From the NCBI RefSeq assembly GCF_000420705.1, contig NZ_ATVL01000006.1, positions 186,001-250,000 of the forward strand: a stretch of 64,000 nucleotides of DNA. The letters are read 5' to 3'. This document shows positions 9,156 through 17,186 of this stretch, one piece after another. The notes under the pieces were generated by a model, which was not told where the DNA came from, made no database searches, and saw nothing but the letters and a program-made list of their open reading frames with translations. This stretch comes from Hymenobacter norwichensis DSM 15439 (GTDB taxonomy: Bacteria; Bacteroidota; Bacteroidia; Cytophagales; Hymenobacteraceae). Numbering within the stretch: the stretch's first letter is position 1; each line of letters starts with the position of its first letter. The position numbers and the translations under genes are program-made.

Positions 9156-9629
9156 ATGAAAGCAAAAAAGCAAGAACTGATTGCTGCCCTCTTGGAGGCT
9201 CTGACTCCGCAACTCAGCCTGGTAGTGCCAGCTGGCCACAAAACGCCCAAGGCGCTTCTCAAAACTGTACGCCAACTCGCCGAACAGCTAGCTCGCCTCC
9301 GCGACAAACAAGAAAAGCAAGCTGCTAAAACCAGCAACCCCAAGGAAGCGCGGCGAAAACTTACCGACGAGCTAGTAGCCGTGCTAGATGCTCATTTCGC
9401 GGAAGACGTGCTAGCCGAACAGGAAAACAAGGTCATCACCGAAACCGCAGAGGAACTAGCTGCTAAGCTCACCAAGCTGCGCACCAAGCAAACCCAGAAA
9501 CTAGCCTTCACCGAAACTTTTATCACAGATCAGGAAACTTCCCAGGATTCCTCTCAGGCTGCGGGCAAAAAAGCGCGCCGCAAGCGCCCTAAAGCCTTGC
9601 CACCGGTGAGTAATCTGGCTGCCAGTTGA
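9156..9629 (+). CDS. Lys-rich, mostly helical hypothetical protein
   Basis: 157 residues. The start is the ATG giving MKAKKQEL; the open frame extends upstream, but without the charge pattern of the rest. The sequence is heptad-like and rich in Lys, Glu, Ala and Leu, ending in a basic KKARRKRPK tail, so a helical, perhaps nucleic-acid-contacting protein. No family recognised. It converges with the original tRNA-Leu terminator, so it is the last host gene before the prophage. Confidence 0.6.
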   Translation: MKAKKQELIAALLEALTPQLSLVVPAGHKTPKALLKTVRQLAEQLARLRDKQEKQAAKTSNPKEARRKLTDELVAVLDAHFAEDVLAEQENKVITETAEELAAKLTKLRTKQTQKLAFTETFITDQETSQDSSQAAGKKARRKRPKALPPVSNLAAS

Positions 9630-9664
9630 ATGCATTAAAACTCTGTGCTGTACCCTAAACAAGC

Positions 9665-9699
9665 AAAAAACCCCTCTGCAAGTTGCAAAGGGGCTTTTT
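9665..9699 (-). terminator. Ancestral tRNA-Leu terminator, now cut off by the prophage
   Basis: A11-like hairpin with CCCCT/AGGGG and GCAA/TTGC pairs, A6 on one side and T5 on the other, so it can work both ways. It abuts the left attachment core. In the empty chromosome it would lie directly downstream of tRNA-Leu and also end the convergent Lys-rich gene. Confidence 0.65.
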
Positions 9700-9714
9700 A
9701 GTACCAGAGACGGG
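9700..9714. repeat. Left attachment core (attL)
   Basis: AGTACCAGAGACGGG is identical to 55365-55379 inside tRNA-Leu. Immediately to its left is the terminator that once followed the tRNA. Confidence 0.88.
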
Positions 9715-9758
9715 GCTCCATAACCATATTATATTTCAGGTAGTTATGAGGCTGGTGG

Positions 9759-9774
9759 TAAACAAATGCTAAAC
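9759..9774. repeat. Integrase arm-type site, left end
   Basis: TAAACAAATGCTAAAC matches 14 of 16 bases of 55262-55277 at the other end. In the excised circle the two would flank the core, as expected for arm sites of a tyrosine integrase. Confidence 0.6.
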
Positions 9775-10023
9775 ACCTGGCTCCCAATCAGTGGGGGGCG
9801 TGGTGAGCAGGTCTACCAGTTCCGACATTGTAAGCTCGTCGAGCGCCGTGCCGAAGCGCACGAACCACTCGTCAGCTGAAGCATTCCATACATAGGCCGT
9901 AAAGGGGGGCACTGCCTGGCCTGGGACGAACTCGGCATCGAGCTTCGTCGACTCGTTGGAGAAGAGCAGAATTACTTCCTGCTCAACCGCCTCAAGGAAT
10001 ACTTCAGTAAGCGTGGTGGTCAT
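9769..10023 (-). CDS. Small acidic prophage protein co-transcribed with the repressor
   Basis: 84 residues, acidic, no family recognised. Its start overlaps the stop of the repressor-like gene (TAATG), so the two are translationally coupled in a leftward lysogenic unit. Its stop codon lies in the integrase arm site, making it the outermost phage gene. Its constant co-expression with the repressor would fit an immunity or lysogeny-maintenance role, but that is inference. Confidence 0.7.
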   Translation of the reverse strand: MTTTLTEVFLEAVEQEVILLFSNESTKLDAEFVPGQAVPPFTAYVWNASADEWFVRFGTALDELTMSELVDLLTTPPTDWEPGV

Positions 10024-10388
10024 TAGTTGGGAGAGGAAGTTTTTACAAGCAAAGCATTGTATTTGTGCAATATATCCGTGTATAAACCATACACATGCAA
10101 CAACTGGTCTTTGCAGCCCTCCAAATTGTCAAGCTGGAATACAGCTAAAGGCTCTGGCGTTACGCCAGGGCCTGCTTTGAGTTCCGGGAATTCCTGACTG
10201 AAGTCGTAGGAAATCACCTTTCCTACTTCCCGGATAAAATCGAAGTCTAGGTTCGCCTCTTCAAAACGGCGGTACAGAGTGGGACGGCTGATACCCAGTG
10301 CGGTATGCAGCTTGGTTAGTTTAACTCCACTTTTTCTAACGGCCTCAGCTACAACCTCTCCCCGATGCTTTGTTCCAGTTGTGGGCAT
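10023..10388 (-). CDS. HTH transcriptional regulator, candidate phage repressor
   Basis: 121 residues from the chosen ATG (MPTTGTKHRG). A helix-turn-helix is visible near residues 23-43 (LTKLHTALGISRPTLYRRF). The C-terminal half has no recognised peptidase motif, so induction would not be by LexA-type self-cleavage. The upstream ATG at 10448 is less likely because it would run through the TGTCT/AGACA palindrome. It is transcribed away from the early genes across an operator-bearing gap, the classic layout of a lysogeny switch. Confidence 0.78.
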   Translation of the reverse strand: MPTTGTKHRGEVVAEAVRKSGVKLTKLHTALGISRPTLYRRFEEANLDFDFIREVGKVISYDFSQEFPELKAGPGVTPEPLAVFQLDNLEGCKDQLLHVYGLYTDILHKYNALLVKTSSPN

Positions 10389-10400
10389 TCGTGGGTTTTT

Positions 10401-10541
10401 TGTCTGAACTGTGTGAGACAAAAATGGAAAGTGTCTAGCGGTAATCATTTGCCATATTCATTACGATTTCTTCGGTTTTTTCCGGCTATGTGAGACAAAT
10501 ACGTATCAAATACGTATCATTGTGTATCACAAAAGTATCAC
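10401..10541. promoter_or_regulatory. Divergent operator region of the lysogeny switch
   Basis: Three patterns are present. TGTCT (10401-10405) and AGACA (10416-10420) form an inverted repeat just before the repressor start. TGTGAGACAAA occurs twice (10412-10422 and 10489-10499). Four GTATCA hexamers lie at 10503, 10514, 10524 and 10535, spaced 11, 10 and 11 bp, so on one face of the helix, just ahead of the early gene. Confidence 0.7.
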
Positions 10542-10561
10542 AAGGACTAAGCCAATAAATC

Positions 10562-10837
10562 ATGGGACTTACAAAAAGTGATCAAGAAGCCACCGAAAAG
10601 GCTGCTCTGACCAAGGAGCAACAGATTGAAGCTCTGAGGGAAAACCTGACGAAGGCAGACCGGGAAAAAATTTGTGCTCAGCACAAGATCAGCCGCCCCA
10701 CCTATTTCCGCACGATTAAGAAGTTCGACCTCACCAGCAAGGTGATGGCCGACATCGTCGCGTTGGCTCAGGCCAACAAGATCGCGGCTGACCAGCGGGC
10801 CAAACAAGCTACCAGTCACCTTAAAAAAATGGTGTAG
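10562..10837 (+). CDS. Early phage HTH protein
   Basis: 91 residues. A helix-turn-helix-like stretch sits near 40-62 (REKICAQHKISRPTYFRTIKKF) after a charged helical N terminus. It is the first rightward gene after the phased GTATCA operators, the position of a Cro-like or early activator protein. No named family recognised. It shares the SRPT-y-R pattern with the divergent repressor-like protein, so both may read related DNA sites (inference). Confidence 0.72.
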   Translation: MGLTKSDQEATEKAALTKEQQIEALRENLTKADREKICAQHKISRPTYFRTIKKFDLTSKVMADIVALAQANKIAADQRAKQATSHLKKMV

Positions 10838-10840
10838 CAC

Positions 10841-11278
10841 ATGGCCTTCGAACCTGCTTACAAGGACTGGTGCCGGCTGGGATTTCTGCCCACCTCTCCA
10901 TTTATCCGCAAGCGGCGACGTGCAGACGGCCTCTATGATGTGCTGCTACTCCAGAGTGATGGCCACTACTCGGCCTGGATATCGGAGTCCCACTCCATTT
11001 GGCTGATCATCCAGCATGTCGCTACCTGGGAGCCACTGCAAGACGAGGACGATCTGCGCACCCTGATCCGAAAGTTCCCGATTCAAACGTCACGCCCTTA
11101 TTCTACCTATTATGATTATCCCCGCCCTCCAGCAACTCACGAGACTATCGCCAGAAATGCAGCTGTATGCTCTGGCGTGTGCGCATCGCAATTTAAAATC
11201 TTCACTGGCTCAGCTCAACCTTGTCAAGCTCGACTCCTTCGAGCGCGGGTTTGTCGATGCGTGGCAGTGTATGCATGA
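10841..11278 (+). CDS. Early phage protein of unknown function; C-terminal part doubtful
   Basis: Begins three bases after the preceding stop. Residues 1 to about 90 look like a genuine compact protein (Trp/Tyr-rich). The last 50 or so residues are Cys/Arg-rich and lie over the body of the next gene in another frame, so they are unlikely to be native. Either the gene really overlaps its neighbour, or a +1 shift near 11,100 would join it to that neighbour. No family recognised. Confidence 0.55.
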   Translation: MAFEPAYKDWCRLGFLPTSPFIRKRRRADGLYDVLLLQSDGHYSAWISESHSIWLIIQHVATWEPLQDEDDLRTLIRKFPIQTSRPYSTYYDYPRPPATHETIARNAAVCSGVCASQFKIFTGSAQPCQARLLRARVCRCVAVYA

Positions 11279-11360
11279 CGAGGCCCGCGTGGACCTCGCC
11301 GCCGTCGAGCAGGCCATTGAAGCCTTAGCTCCGGCCCCCACTTCGCCTTACTGGAACTAA
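11112..11360 (+). CDS. Small helical phage protein
   Basis: 82 residues, predicted helical, Leu- and Ala-rich, no family recognised. It overlaps the preceding reading frame by 167 bp, more than usual between phage genes. Its composition is natural over the overlap while that of the other frame is not, so this frame is probably the coding one from about 11,112 on. It may be an independent gene or the C-terminal half of a frameshifted one. Confidence 0.55.
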   Translation: MIIPALQQLTRLSPEMQLYALACAHRNLKSSLAQLNLVKLDSFERGFVDAWQCMHDEARVDLAAVEQAIEALAPAPTSPYWN

Positions 11361-11396
11361 TTCTTTCTCATTTTTTACTTTAACCATTCCGCTACA

Positions 11397-11891
11397 ATGG
11401 CTAATAAATCAACGAGTAAGCCGGTAACTGCTGCTGCGGTGCCGTCATTCAAAGCTCCCAACAATTCGACGTTGGAAGAATTTTGCCACGTTTTCGTGCA
11501 GCGCGAAATCACCCGCGGCATTGGGGCTGAAGGCATGGAAGCCTGCCTGAGCATCGGGGTGTTGCTCGACCAGGTGCTCAACCACTACCGCACTTATGCC
11601 CGGCTCGTCGAGGAGTCTGCCGGCGTGGACCTGGCGCGGGTGGCACTGCACTTCGGTGAGAACTGGGGCAAAATCAGCAATGCCAAGCGCCGCATGATTG
11701 AGGAAGTCATTCGCAAGGAAGTGAAAACCACCAACGACGTGATTCAGGGGCATATCAAGTACCTGGAAACGAATCGGCAGCACATGGACCAACTGGGGCC
11801 GCGGGGAAGTGCCGAGGTAGCCCGGAAGATTGTGGAGCTGACTGGCAGCTCGGAACCCATGACCAGCGAGAAAGGAGGGCTGGCAGCATGA
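11397..11891 (+). CDS. Early-region phage protein of unknown function
   Basis: 164 residues, no family recognised. Largely alpha-helical with a conserved-looking core of Glu/Arg-rich helices (about 65-140). It overlaps the next start by ATGA, so coupled translation with a coiled-coil membrane protein is likely. It lies between the control region and the replication genes, which suggests a role in early takeover or replication. Confidence 0.65.
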   Translation: MANKSTSKPVTAAAVPSFKAPNNSTLEEFCHVFVQREITRGIGAEGMEACLSIGVLLDQVLNHYRTYARLVEESAGVDLARVALHFGENWGKISNAKRRMIEEVIRKEVKTTNDVIQGHIKYLETNRQHMDQLGPRGSAEVARKIVELTGSSEPMTSEKGGLAA

Positions 11892-12208
11892 GCAAGAATC
11901 AGAACAAACAGGCCGGCCTCGAAGCGGATATCGAGCACCTGAACGAGGAGATTGCCACCATCGAGCTAAATACGGCACACGCTCAGGGCGCTGAACTGCA
12001 ACAGATGCTGCGCGACCAGAAGGAGCTACAGGAGACGCTCGATAACAAGAAGCGCCAGTTGTTGGCCCTGAACAAAGAAAACCGCAACCAGTGGGCCAGC
12101 ATCCTAGCAATGGCCATCGTGCTGCTGCTGGCCGCATGCACCAAGAAGCTCCCGACTTTTAATAACCAGGACTTCGATATGGAAAGTTGGACCGATCTGC
12201 GATACTAA
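11888..12208 (+). CDS. Coiled-coil protein with C-terminal membrane segment
   Basis: 106 residues. Residues 8-62 form a long charged coiled coil, followed by a hydrophobic segment (about 70-84, SILAMAIVLLLAAC) and a short polar tail. The topology is that of a tail-anchored or spanning small protein. No family recognised. It is coupled at both ends (ATGA with the preceding gene and TAATG with the next). Confidence 0.65.
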   Translation: MSKNQNKQAGLEADIEHLNEEIATIELNTAHAQGAELQQMLRDQKELQETLDNKKRQLLALNKENRNQWASILAMAIVLLLAACTKKLPTFNNQDFDMESWTDLRY

Positions 12209-12510
12209 TGCCGATCAATTACAAGAAATACCATCCCAAGTGGAGCCTGATCAGCCGCCTGATCAGGTTCCGCAGGGCCTGCAACAAATGCGAGTGGTGC
12301 GCGGCTGAAAACGGCCAGCCCCATCCGGATACCGGTTCCAAAGTAATCCTGACGGTGGCCCACCTGGACCGGAACCGCGCCAACAACCGCTTCCACAATT
12401 TGGCAGCCCTCTGCCAGCGCTGCCACCTCAATTACGACCGGCCCAGCCATATCCAGAGCCGCAAATACGGCACTGAATACAAGTACAATAATTTGAGCCT
12501 CGACCTCTAA
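12208..12510 (+). CDS. HNH endonuclease-like protein
   Basis: 100 residues. HNH layout: a CxxC pair (CNKCEWC, about 30-36), the first His in LTVAHLDRNR (about 55), Asn in RFHNLAALC (about 67) and CQRCHLNYD at the end (about 71-79), giving a zinc-bound beta-beta-alpha-metal fold. The TAATG overlap fixes the start. Small HNH proteins in phages act in packaging or as nicking or free-standing nucleases. Its place before the primase-helicase rather than beside terminase leaves the role open. Confidence 0.78.
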   Translation: MPINYKKYHPKWSLISRLIRFRRACNKCEWCAAENGQPHPDTGSKVILTVAHLDRNRANNRFHNLAALCQRCHLNYDRPSHIQSRKYGTEYKYNNLSLDL

Positions 12511-12614
12511 CTATTATCTGGCAACGGCCTCAAACAGGACCAACTGTTGCTGACACCAGAAACCGGCGCACCGCTACATGCGCCGCTTCTGAAACACATT
12601 TTTTATTGCGTCCC

Positions 12615-15600
12615 ATGTCCCGTTACTCTCTCGAAAAGCACCCCAAGCCCAAAGGACAATGCCCATCCTGCGGTGAAAAGAAAGTTTTCCGTTATTTCCA
12701 GGATGAAGAAGGCAACCGCCTCGACGAACAATATGGTATCTGTGACCGCCAGGCTAAATGCGGCCACGACCACCGCCCCAGCGGCGAACTATTCACCCGC
12801 TCCGGCACTGCGGCCGACGCGCCGGAGAGCATCACGCTGAAGCCCGCGACCGATGTGGCAGAGCTGCTGCTGGCCAAGACCAAGGACCACACCAGCAACC
12901 TGCATAAATACGCCCGAACCCTGACCATTCCGGCCGAACACCTGGAGCGGTGGGCAGTGGCCACCGACCGCGACCGGACGGTGTTCCTTCACCTCGATGG
13001 GGAGAAGCAGCTGGTAAACGCGAAGTGGTTCAAATACGGCGAGGATGGCAAGCGCGACAAACTGACCCAGCCGTACTCTTTCGCCAGCACCGACGAGGAG
13101 AAGAAGAAATCGGCCCGCTACGCCTTCTGTTTCTACGGAGAGCATCTACTACGCCACGACGATGCTCAGCGGCCTATCTGCGTAGTAGAAAGCGAGAAAT
13201 CGGCGGTGCTGGCTTCGTTCTTCTACCCGCACCTGGACTGGCTGGCCTGCGGCTCGGCCAATGGCATCACCGACGAGAAGATTGCGGCCCTCTACAACCG
13301 CCCCATTTGGTGGCTAGCCGACGCTGACGGCCTCCAGCCCAAAATGAAAGATGGCCGACCGGAAGTCAGAAACGGCAAACCGGTTCTGACCGAGGGAGGC
13401 CGCGCCAACAGCAGCCTGCGCAAGCTCAAAGCCTACAAGCAGAATTTCGTAGTTATCGACCTGTTTCCGGAGCGCCACGACGGCTACGATATCGGGGATG
13501 CCATCCGGGATGGCGTGCGCCCCGATATCGTAGCCCCCGCGGTGCCCAAGGCCGAAGCGAAAGCCAAGAAAGCCAAGGAGGTGCCAGTGTTGCCGGCCAA
13601 CGTGGAAGATTGGTCTATCGCGCTGAAGGACCACTGGTTCAAGGCCGAGCAGTTTGTAGGCGAATTTGAACGCCGCGGCATCTGGATCGGCAAAAACGCC
13701 GAGGACTGGACGAATACCGCCAACGCCCTAGCCGTGTTCCGGGAGCACGGCCGGGAGCTGCTGCACCGCCTGGCCCGCCCGGAGCAGACCTACTCCAAAA
13801 AAGACGTGGACGAGGCGTTCGATACCGCGCTGGAGCTAAGCATCTGCAGCAGCCCGGCTAAGTTTTTCAAAATAGCCAACCACTACAACATCACCCTGCG
13901 TGAGCTGCGCGAGGATAAGGAGGAGGAAGATTACCTGACCCGTCACCTGCCCAAGGGCGTGTCGGCCGAGGACTACTTCCTGCACGGCTTCTACGAGCAC
14001 GACAACGCGTATTATTCGGTCACCAAAGAAGGGCCCAAGATGGTGTGCGGCTTCACCATCAAGGTGCTGTACCTGGTGAAGAGCAAAGACAACCCTAAGC
14101 GCATCGTGGAGCTGAAGAACCAGTACGGCTACTCGACGACGCTGGACCTACCCACCGACGCATTTGTAGGCCTGGGCGCATTTAAGAAGTACGTGGAATC
14201 GGTGGGCAACTTCGTATTCGAAGGCAACGAAACCGACCTGACCCGGCTGAAGAAGAAGCTGTTCCGGGAAGAAAAGGTGACCACTGAAATCAGTACCCTG
14301 GGCTGGCACGAGCGGGGCCAGTTCTATGCCTTCAGCAACGGCATCTTCAATGCCGAGTGGACCAAATCCGACGAATATGGCATCGTAGAGCATGGGGGCT
14401 CCAACTATTTCCTGCCCTTCTGGAGCGGCATCAACGACGACGACCACGCCTACATCAACGAGAAGAAATTCGCCCACAAGGAAAGCCCGGTGAAATTCAA
14501 GCAGTGGGCTGATTTGATTCACAAGGTGTATGGCATGAACGGGGCCATCGGCACCTGCTTCTACATTGCCTCGCTGTTCCGCGACTACATTTTCGAGGTA
14601 AACAACAGCTTCCCGATGCTCTACGCCTTCGGCCAGCGCGAATCGGGTAAGACCCAGTTCGGTATTTCCTTCAAACATCCCTTCGGTTCGCCCCAGGACT
14701 CGATATCATTGGAAAACCCATCGACCGTAATCGGGGTGGTACGCACGCTGGCCAATTTCAGCAACAGCATCGTGATGCTTGACGAGTACAAGAACAGCAT
14801 CGATAAGAAGGTGGTCGGGATGCTGAAGGGCTTTTACGACGGCTTCGGCCGCACCACCGGCGTGAAGAGCAACGACAACCAGACGCGGGTTACCAAGCCC
14901 AAATCGTCGGTGTGGATCAGTGGCCAGGACATGCCCAACATCGACAACGCCCTATTCACCCGCTGCATCCTGTTGGAGTTCCTGGCCAAAGGCCGCGACT
15001 ACGAGAGTTACGAGAAGCTACAGCGCATGCAGGAAAAACCGCTCACCAGCGTTACGCTGGAGATATTGAGTCACCGGGCCGATATCGTGAAGTGGTACAA
15101 GGACAGCTACAACGTGGTGCATAAGAACATCAAGAAGCTGCTGGCCGACAAGAAAATCGAAGGGGTGGAAGACCGGATGCTGCAAAATATGGCCGCTATT
15201 CTTACGCCCACGCTGCATCTGCTGGAGCACGAGCTGCTGGCCTTCCCTTACACCGATTCCGACCTGTACTTGATGGCCATCGAAATCATCGAGCGCCAGC
15301 ACAAGCAAATCAGCCAGAGCACCGACAGCCGCCGCTTCTGGGACGTGTTCGTTGGTATGGTCAGCCACAAGCCCATGCCGCTGGTGGTGGAGGGCGTGGA
15401 CTACAAATTCCACAAAGGCAACCTCTACATCCGCCTCGGCAACGTGCATCCACCGTACATGCAGCAACACCGCAACCAGTACAACGTACCGGGCCTGGAC
15501 AAGACTACGCTGGACTACTATTTGAAGAATGACCCAGCCTACGTCGATATGAAGAACCTGCGCTTCGATATGCCTGGCAGTTCTGCCGGCATGGGGCCGC

Positions 15601-15704
15601 AGAAAACCAACCCAACCAGCTGCTATGGGTTTAATTTTGCCGATCTTGGTATCGACCTGAGTAGCAGCATACATGCCGACATTTCGAAGGCCGACACCGA
15701 GTAG
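12615..15704 (+). CDS. Phage DNA primase-helicase (zinc ribbon, Toprim, ATPase)
   Basis: 1,029 residues; an upstream TTG is ignored for the ATG giving MSRYSLEK. The N terminus has a Cys-rich zinc-binding module (CPSCG...CDRQAKCGH, about 16-50). The Toprim domain has VVESEKSA (about 189-196) and the LADADG acidic pair (about 232-237). The C-terminal half has a Walker A motif GQRESGKT (about 673-680) and a Walker B-like VMLDEY (about 718-723). It should prime and unwind phage DNA at replication forks. It is followed by a terminator and then by the GTAGGT repeat region, a likely origin. Confidence 0.88.
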   Translation: MSRYSLEKHPKPKGQCPSCGEKKVFRYFQDEEGNRLDEQYGICDRQAKCGHDHRPSGELFTRSGTAADAPESITLKPATDVAELLLAKTKDHTSNLHKYARTLTIPAEHLERWAVATDRDRTVFLHLDGEKQLVNAKWFKYGEDGKRDKLTQPYSFASTDEEKKKSARYAFCFYGEHLLRHDDAQRPICVVESEKSAVLASFFYPHLDWLACGSANGITDEKIAALYNRPIWWLADADGLQPKMKDGRPEVRNGKPVLTEGGRANSSLRKLKAYKQNFVVIDLFPERHDGYDIGDAIRDGVRPDIVAPAVPKAEAKAKKAKEVPVLPANVEDWSIALKDHWFKAEQFVGEFERRGIWIGKNAEDWTNTANALAVFREHGRELLHRLARPEQTYSKKDVDEAFDTALELSICSSPAKFFKIANHYNITLRELREDKEEEDYLTRHLPKGVSAEDYFLHGFYEHDNAYYSVTKEGPKMVCGFTIKVLYLVKSKDNPKRIVELKNQYGYSTTLDLPTDAFVGLGAFKKYVESVGNFVFEGNETDLTRLKKKLFREEKVTTEISTLGWHERGQFYAFSNGIFNAEWTKSDEYGIVEHGGSNYFLPFWSGINDDDHAYINEKKFAHKESPVKFKQWADLIHKVYGMNGAIGTCFYIASLFRDYIFEVNNSFPMLYAFGQRESGKTQFGISFKHPFGSPQDSISLENPSTVIGVVRTLANFSNSIVMLDEYKNSIDKKVVGMLKGFYDGFGRTTGVKSNDNQTRVTKPKSSVWISGQDMPNIDNALFTRCILLEFLAKGRDYESYEKLQRMQEKPLTSVTLEILSHRADIVKWYKDSYNVVHKNIKKLLADKKIEGVEDRMLQNMAAILTPTLHLLEHELLAFPYTDSDLYLMAIEIIERQHKQISQSTDSRRFWDVFVGMVSHKPMPLVVEGVDYKFHKGNLYIRLGNVHPPYMQQHRNQYNVPGLDKTTLDYYLKNDPAYVDMKNLRFDMPGSSAGMGPQKTNPTSCYGFNFADLGIDLSSSIHADISKADTE

Positions 15705-15798
15705 GTTTGGAGGTCGGCGCAGGGCGAATATTTCACACAGATTTTTGATTCGGAGTAGCGGCCGGATCGATTAACCAGGAAGGGACGCCTGGGCACAG

Positions 15799-15826
15799 GG
15801 GTAGCGCAGCAGCGCTACCCTTTTTT
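15799..15826 (+). terminator. Terminator of the early/replication unit
   Basis: GGGTAGCGC and GCGCTACCC pair around an AGCA loop, followed by T6. Confidence 0.9.
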
Positions 15827-15972
15827 GTGTGCCATGTACTAGGGGCCATCCGGCCGATTCTGCTACGGATAGTACAAAGTGGGCGCGTGGGGGTGGGCGC
15901 AGGCGGGCGGGCGCGTTAAGAGACAAAAACAGTATAAAGCTGTGTTTTTGTGCTGCCCCCTTCAAAAAGCCG

Positions 15973-16243
15973 ACCTACACCGACCTACAAACCTACACAG
16001 TGAGACAATAATGTAAAATGTAGGTCTATTCAATATAAAGTAGGTTTTCAATCAATTCTATCTATTCCAGGCCGTAGGTTTCGTGTAGGTCGGTGTAGGT
16101 TTCTGTAGGTCGGGGTATTTTCGGTCAACCTACAAAACCTACAGAAACCTGCTCCCGACCTACAACCGACCTACAGAAAAAACATTGATTCCAATTCAGA
16201 AACGATGTTTTTAAAAATGTAGGATGCTGTAGGTCGTGTAGGT
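15973..16243. repeat. GTAGGT hexamer array, candidate phage replication origin
   Basis: Fifteen exact copies of GTAGGT or its complement lie in 271 bp, grouped by orientation: three minus (15973, 15983, 15991), six plus (16020, 16040, 16074, 16085, 16095, 16105), four minus (16128, 16137, 16158, 16169) and two plus (16229, 16238). Many are 9-11 bp apart, one helical turn, and share the extended form TGTAGGTCGG. This is iteron-like. The whole gap 15705-16560 has no convincing gene. Confidence 0.75.
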
Positions 16244-16399
16244 CGGTGTTTTAACACCTTCAGCCCTGAAAAACACGCTACTTTTTTTTCGTTGCAAAAT
16301 GATGGTTGCAACCGGGCTGTGGCATAGTACCCCGCTTTCTTCTTGGAATACAATATTTCACCTTCAGCGAAGTTGGTGGAATTGTTGCTGATACATTTG

Positions 16400-16436
16400 T
16401 GTAAATAATCCGCCTTAATTGCATTAATTATTTACA
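16400..16436. repeat. AT-rich inverted repeat beside the hexamer array
   Basis: TGTAAATAAT (16400-16409) and ATTATTTACA (16427-16436) are perfect inverted copies with a 17-nt AT-rich spacer, in the most AT-rich part of the gap. A plausible unwinding element or operator. Confidence 0.5.
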
Positions 16437-16503
16437 AATCTGATTCACGCTTAATGATCCAACCCTTACTGTTTCCACCCCCTGTGTTTCGCCCTGCTAT
16501 TCA

Positions 16504-16538
16504 GTCCTTTTGCTCACCTGGGGCCGCGCTTACGTTTG
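16504..16538 (+). promoter_or_regulatory. Phage GTCC-30-TTTG promoter, copy A
   Basis: GTCCTTTTG at 16504, and GTTTG exactly 30 bp later within TACGTTTG, a perfect Bacteroidota -7 box. It lies 22 bp before the next gene. Confidence 0.65.
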
Positions 16539-16560
16539 TTAACCTTAAGCAGACTAGCCT

Positions 16561-17112
16561 GTGAGCATCCTATCTATCCCCGTTCGGCCCCACGTTAAAA
16601 AGTATTTACTGGTGCACCTGGGTGAGGATTATGACCTCTCGCTAGGTGACCAATTTGGTATCATGCTGCTGCTGCTCTTACGCCGTCCGCTCAAGGACAA
16701 GCGCAAGGAGGCCAGCATGAGCGAGTACAAGGAGAAATTCTCCTTTAGCGCCGCGGGCTACCCGGCGCAGAAGTGGGGCCTGCGCAGCTTCACCACTGGC
16801 ACCATCTACCTCTTTGGCAAGTATGTCGAGGAAGTCATGCTCAAAGAGATGTACGGCCAGGTGGCCACGCACGTCGACAACGGCCGCGGCCTGCACGACT
16901 CGATCAACGAGTGGCGGGCCAAGTACGATTTCACCGAGGCCGACAAGAGCTTCGATGCGGTGAAGAAGAGCTACCAGCGCCAAACCAAAGAGGACACCTA
17001 TCGCAAGTCCGCCAACCGTCATGCCCCGCTCAAGGCCGTGCGGGTGTTGAAGCGAGAACTGCTCAAGCTACCTACTACAGCACTCATACAGCCGGCATCG
17101 CTGCCGGCCTAA
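16561..17112 (+). CDS. Phage protein of unknown function
   Basis: 183 residues from a GTG start, set by the promoter just upstream. No family recognised. It is basic and mixed helical, with a hydrophobic Leu run near 33-40 that is too short for a sure membrane helix, and a region rich in Lys, Tyr and Arg (about 120-165). It has its own promoter and terminator, so it forms a single-gene unit right after the putative origin. Replication or regulation is possible but not shown. Confidence 0.65.
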   Translation: MSILSIPVRPHVKKYLLVHLGEDYDLSLGDQFGIMLLLLLRRPLKDKRKEASMSEYKEKFSFSAAGYPAQKWGLRSFTTGTIYLFGKYVEEVMLKEMYGQVATHVDNGRGLHDSINEWRAKYDFTEADKSFDAVKKSYQRQTKEDTYRKSANRHAPLKAVRVLKRELLKLPTTALIQPASLPA

Positions 17113-17119
17113 TTTTTTT
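17091..17119 (+). terminator. Terminator overlapping the end of the preceding gene
   Basis: GCCGGCA and TGCCGGC pair around a TCGC loop, followed by CTAA and T7. Confidence 0.8.
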
Positions 17120-17186
17120 ATAAAAACAGGGAAAATCTAGTCCACCGATTGTCCCTTCAAAATCGACTTTTGTCCCTTCTATCTAC

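Noticed and set aside
15961..16250. GTAGGT repeats as a CRISPR array
   Set aside because: The repeats are 6-10 bp, occur in both orientations, lack uniform 30-40 bp spacers and have no cas genes nearby.
17140..17172. A further GTCC promoter copy before the 17187 gene
   Set aside because: GTCC and a TTTTG box are present, but the step is 28 bp and the T run after GTCC is missing.
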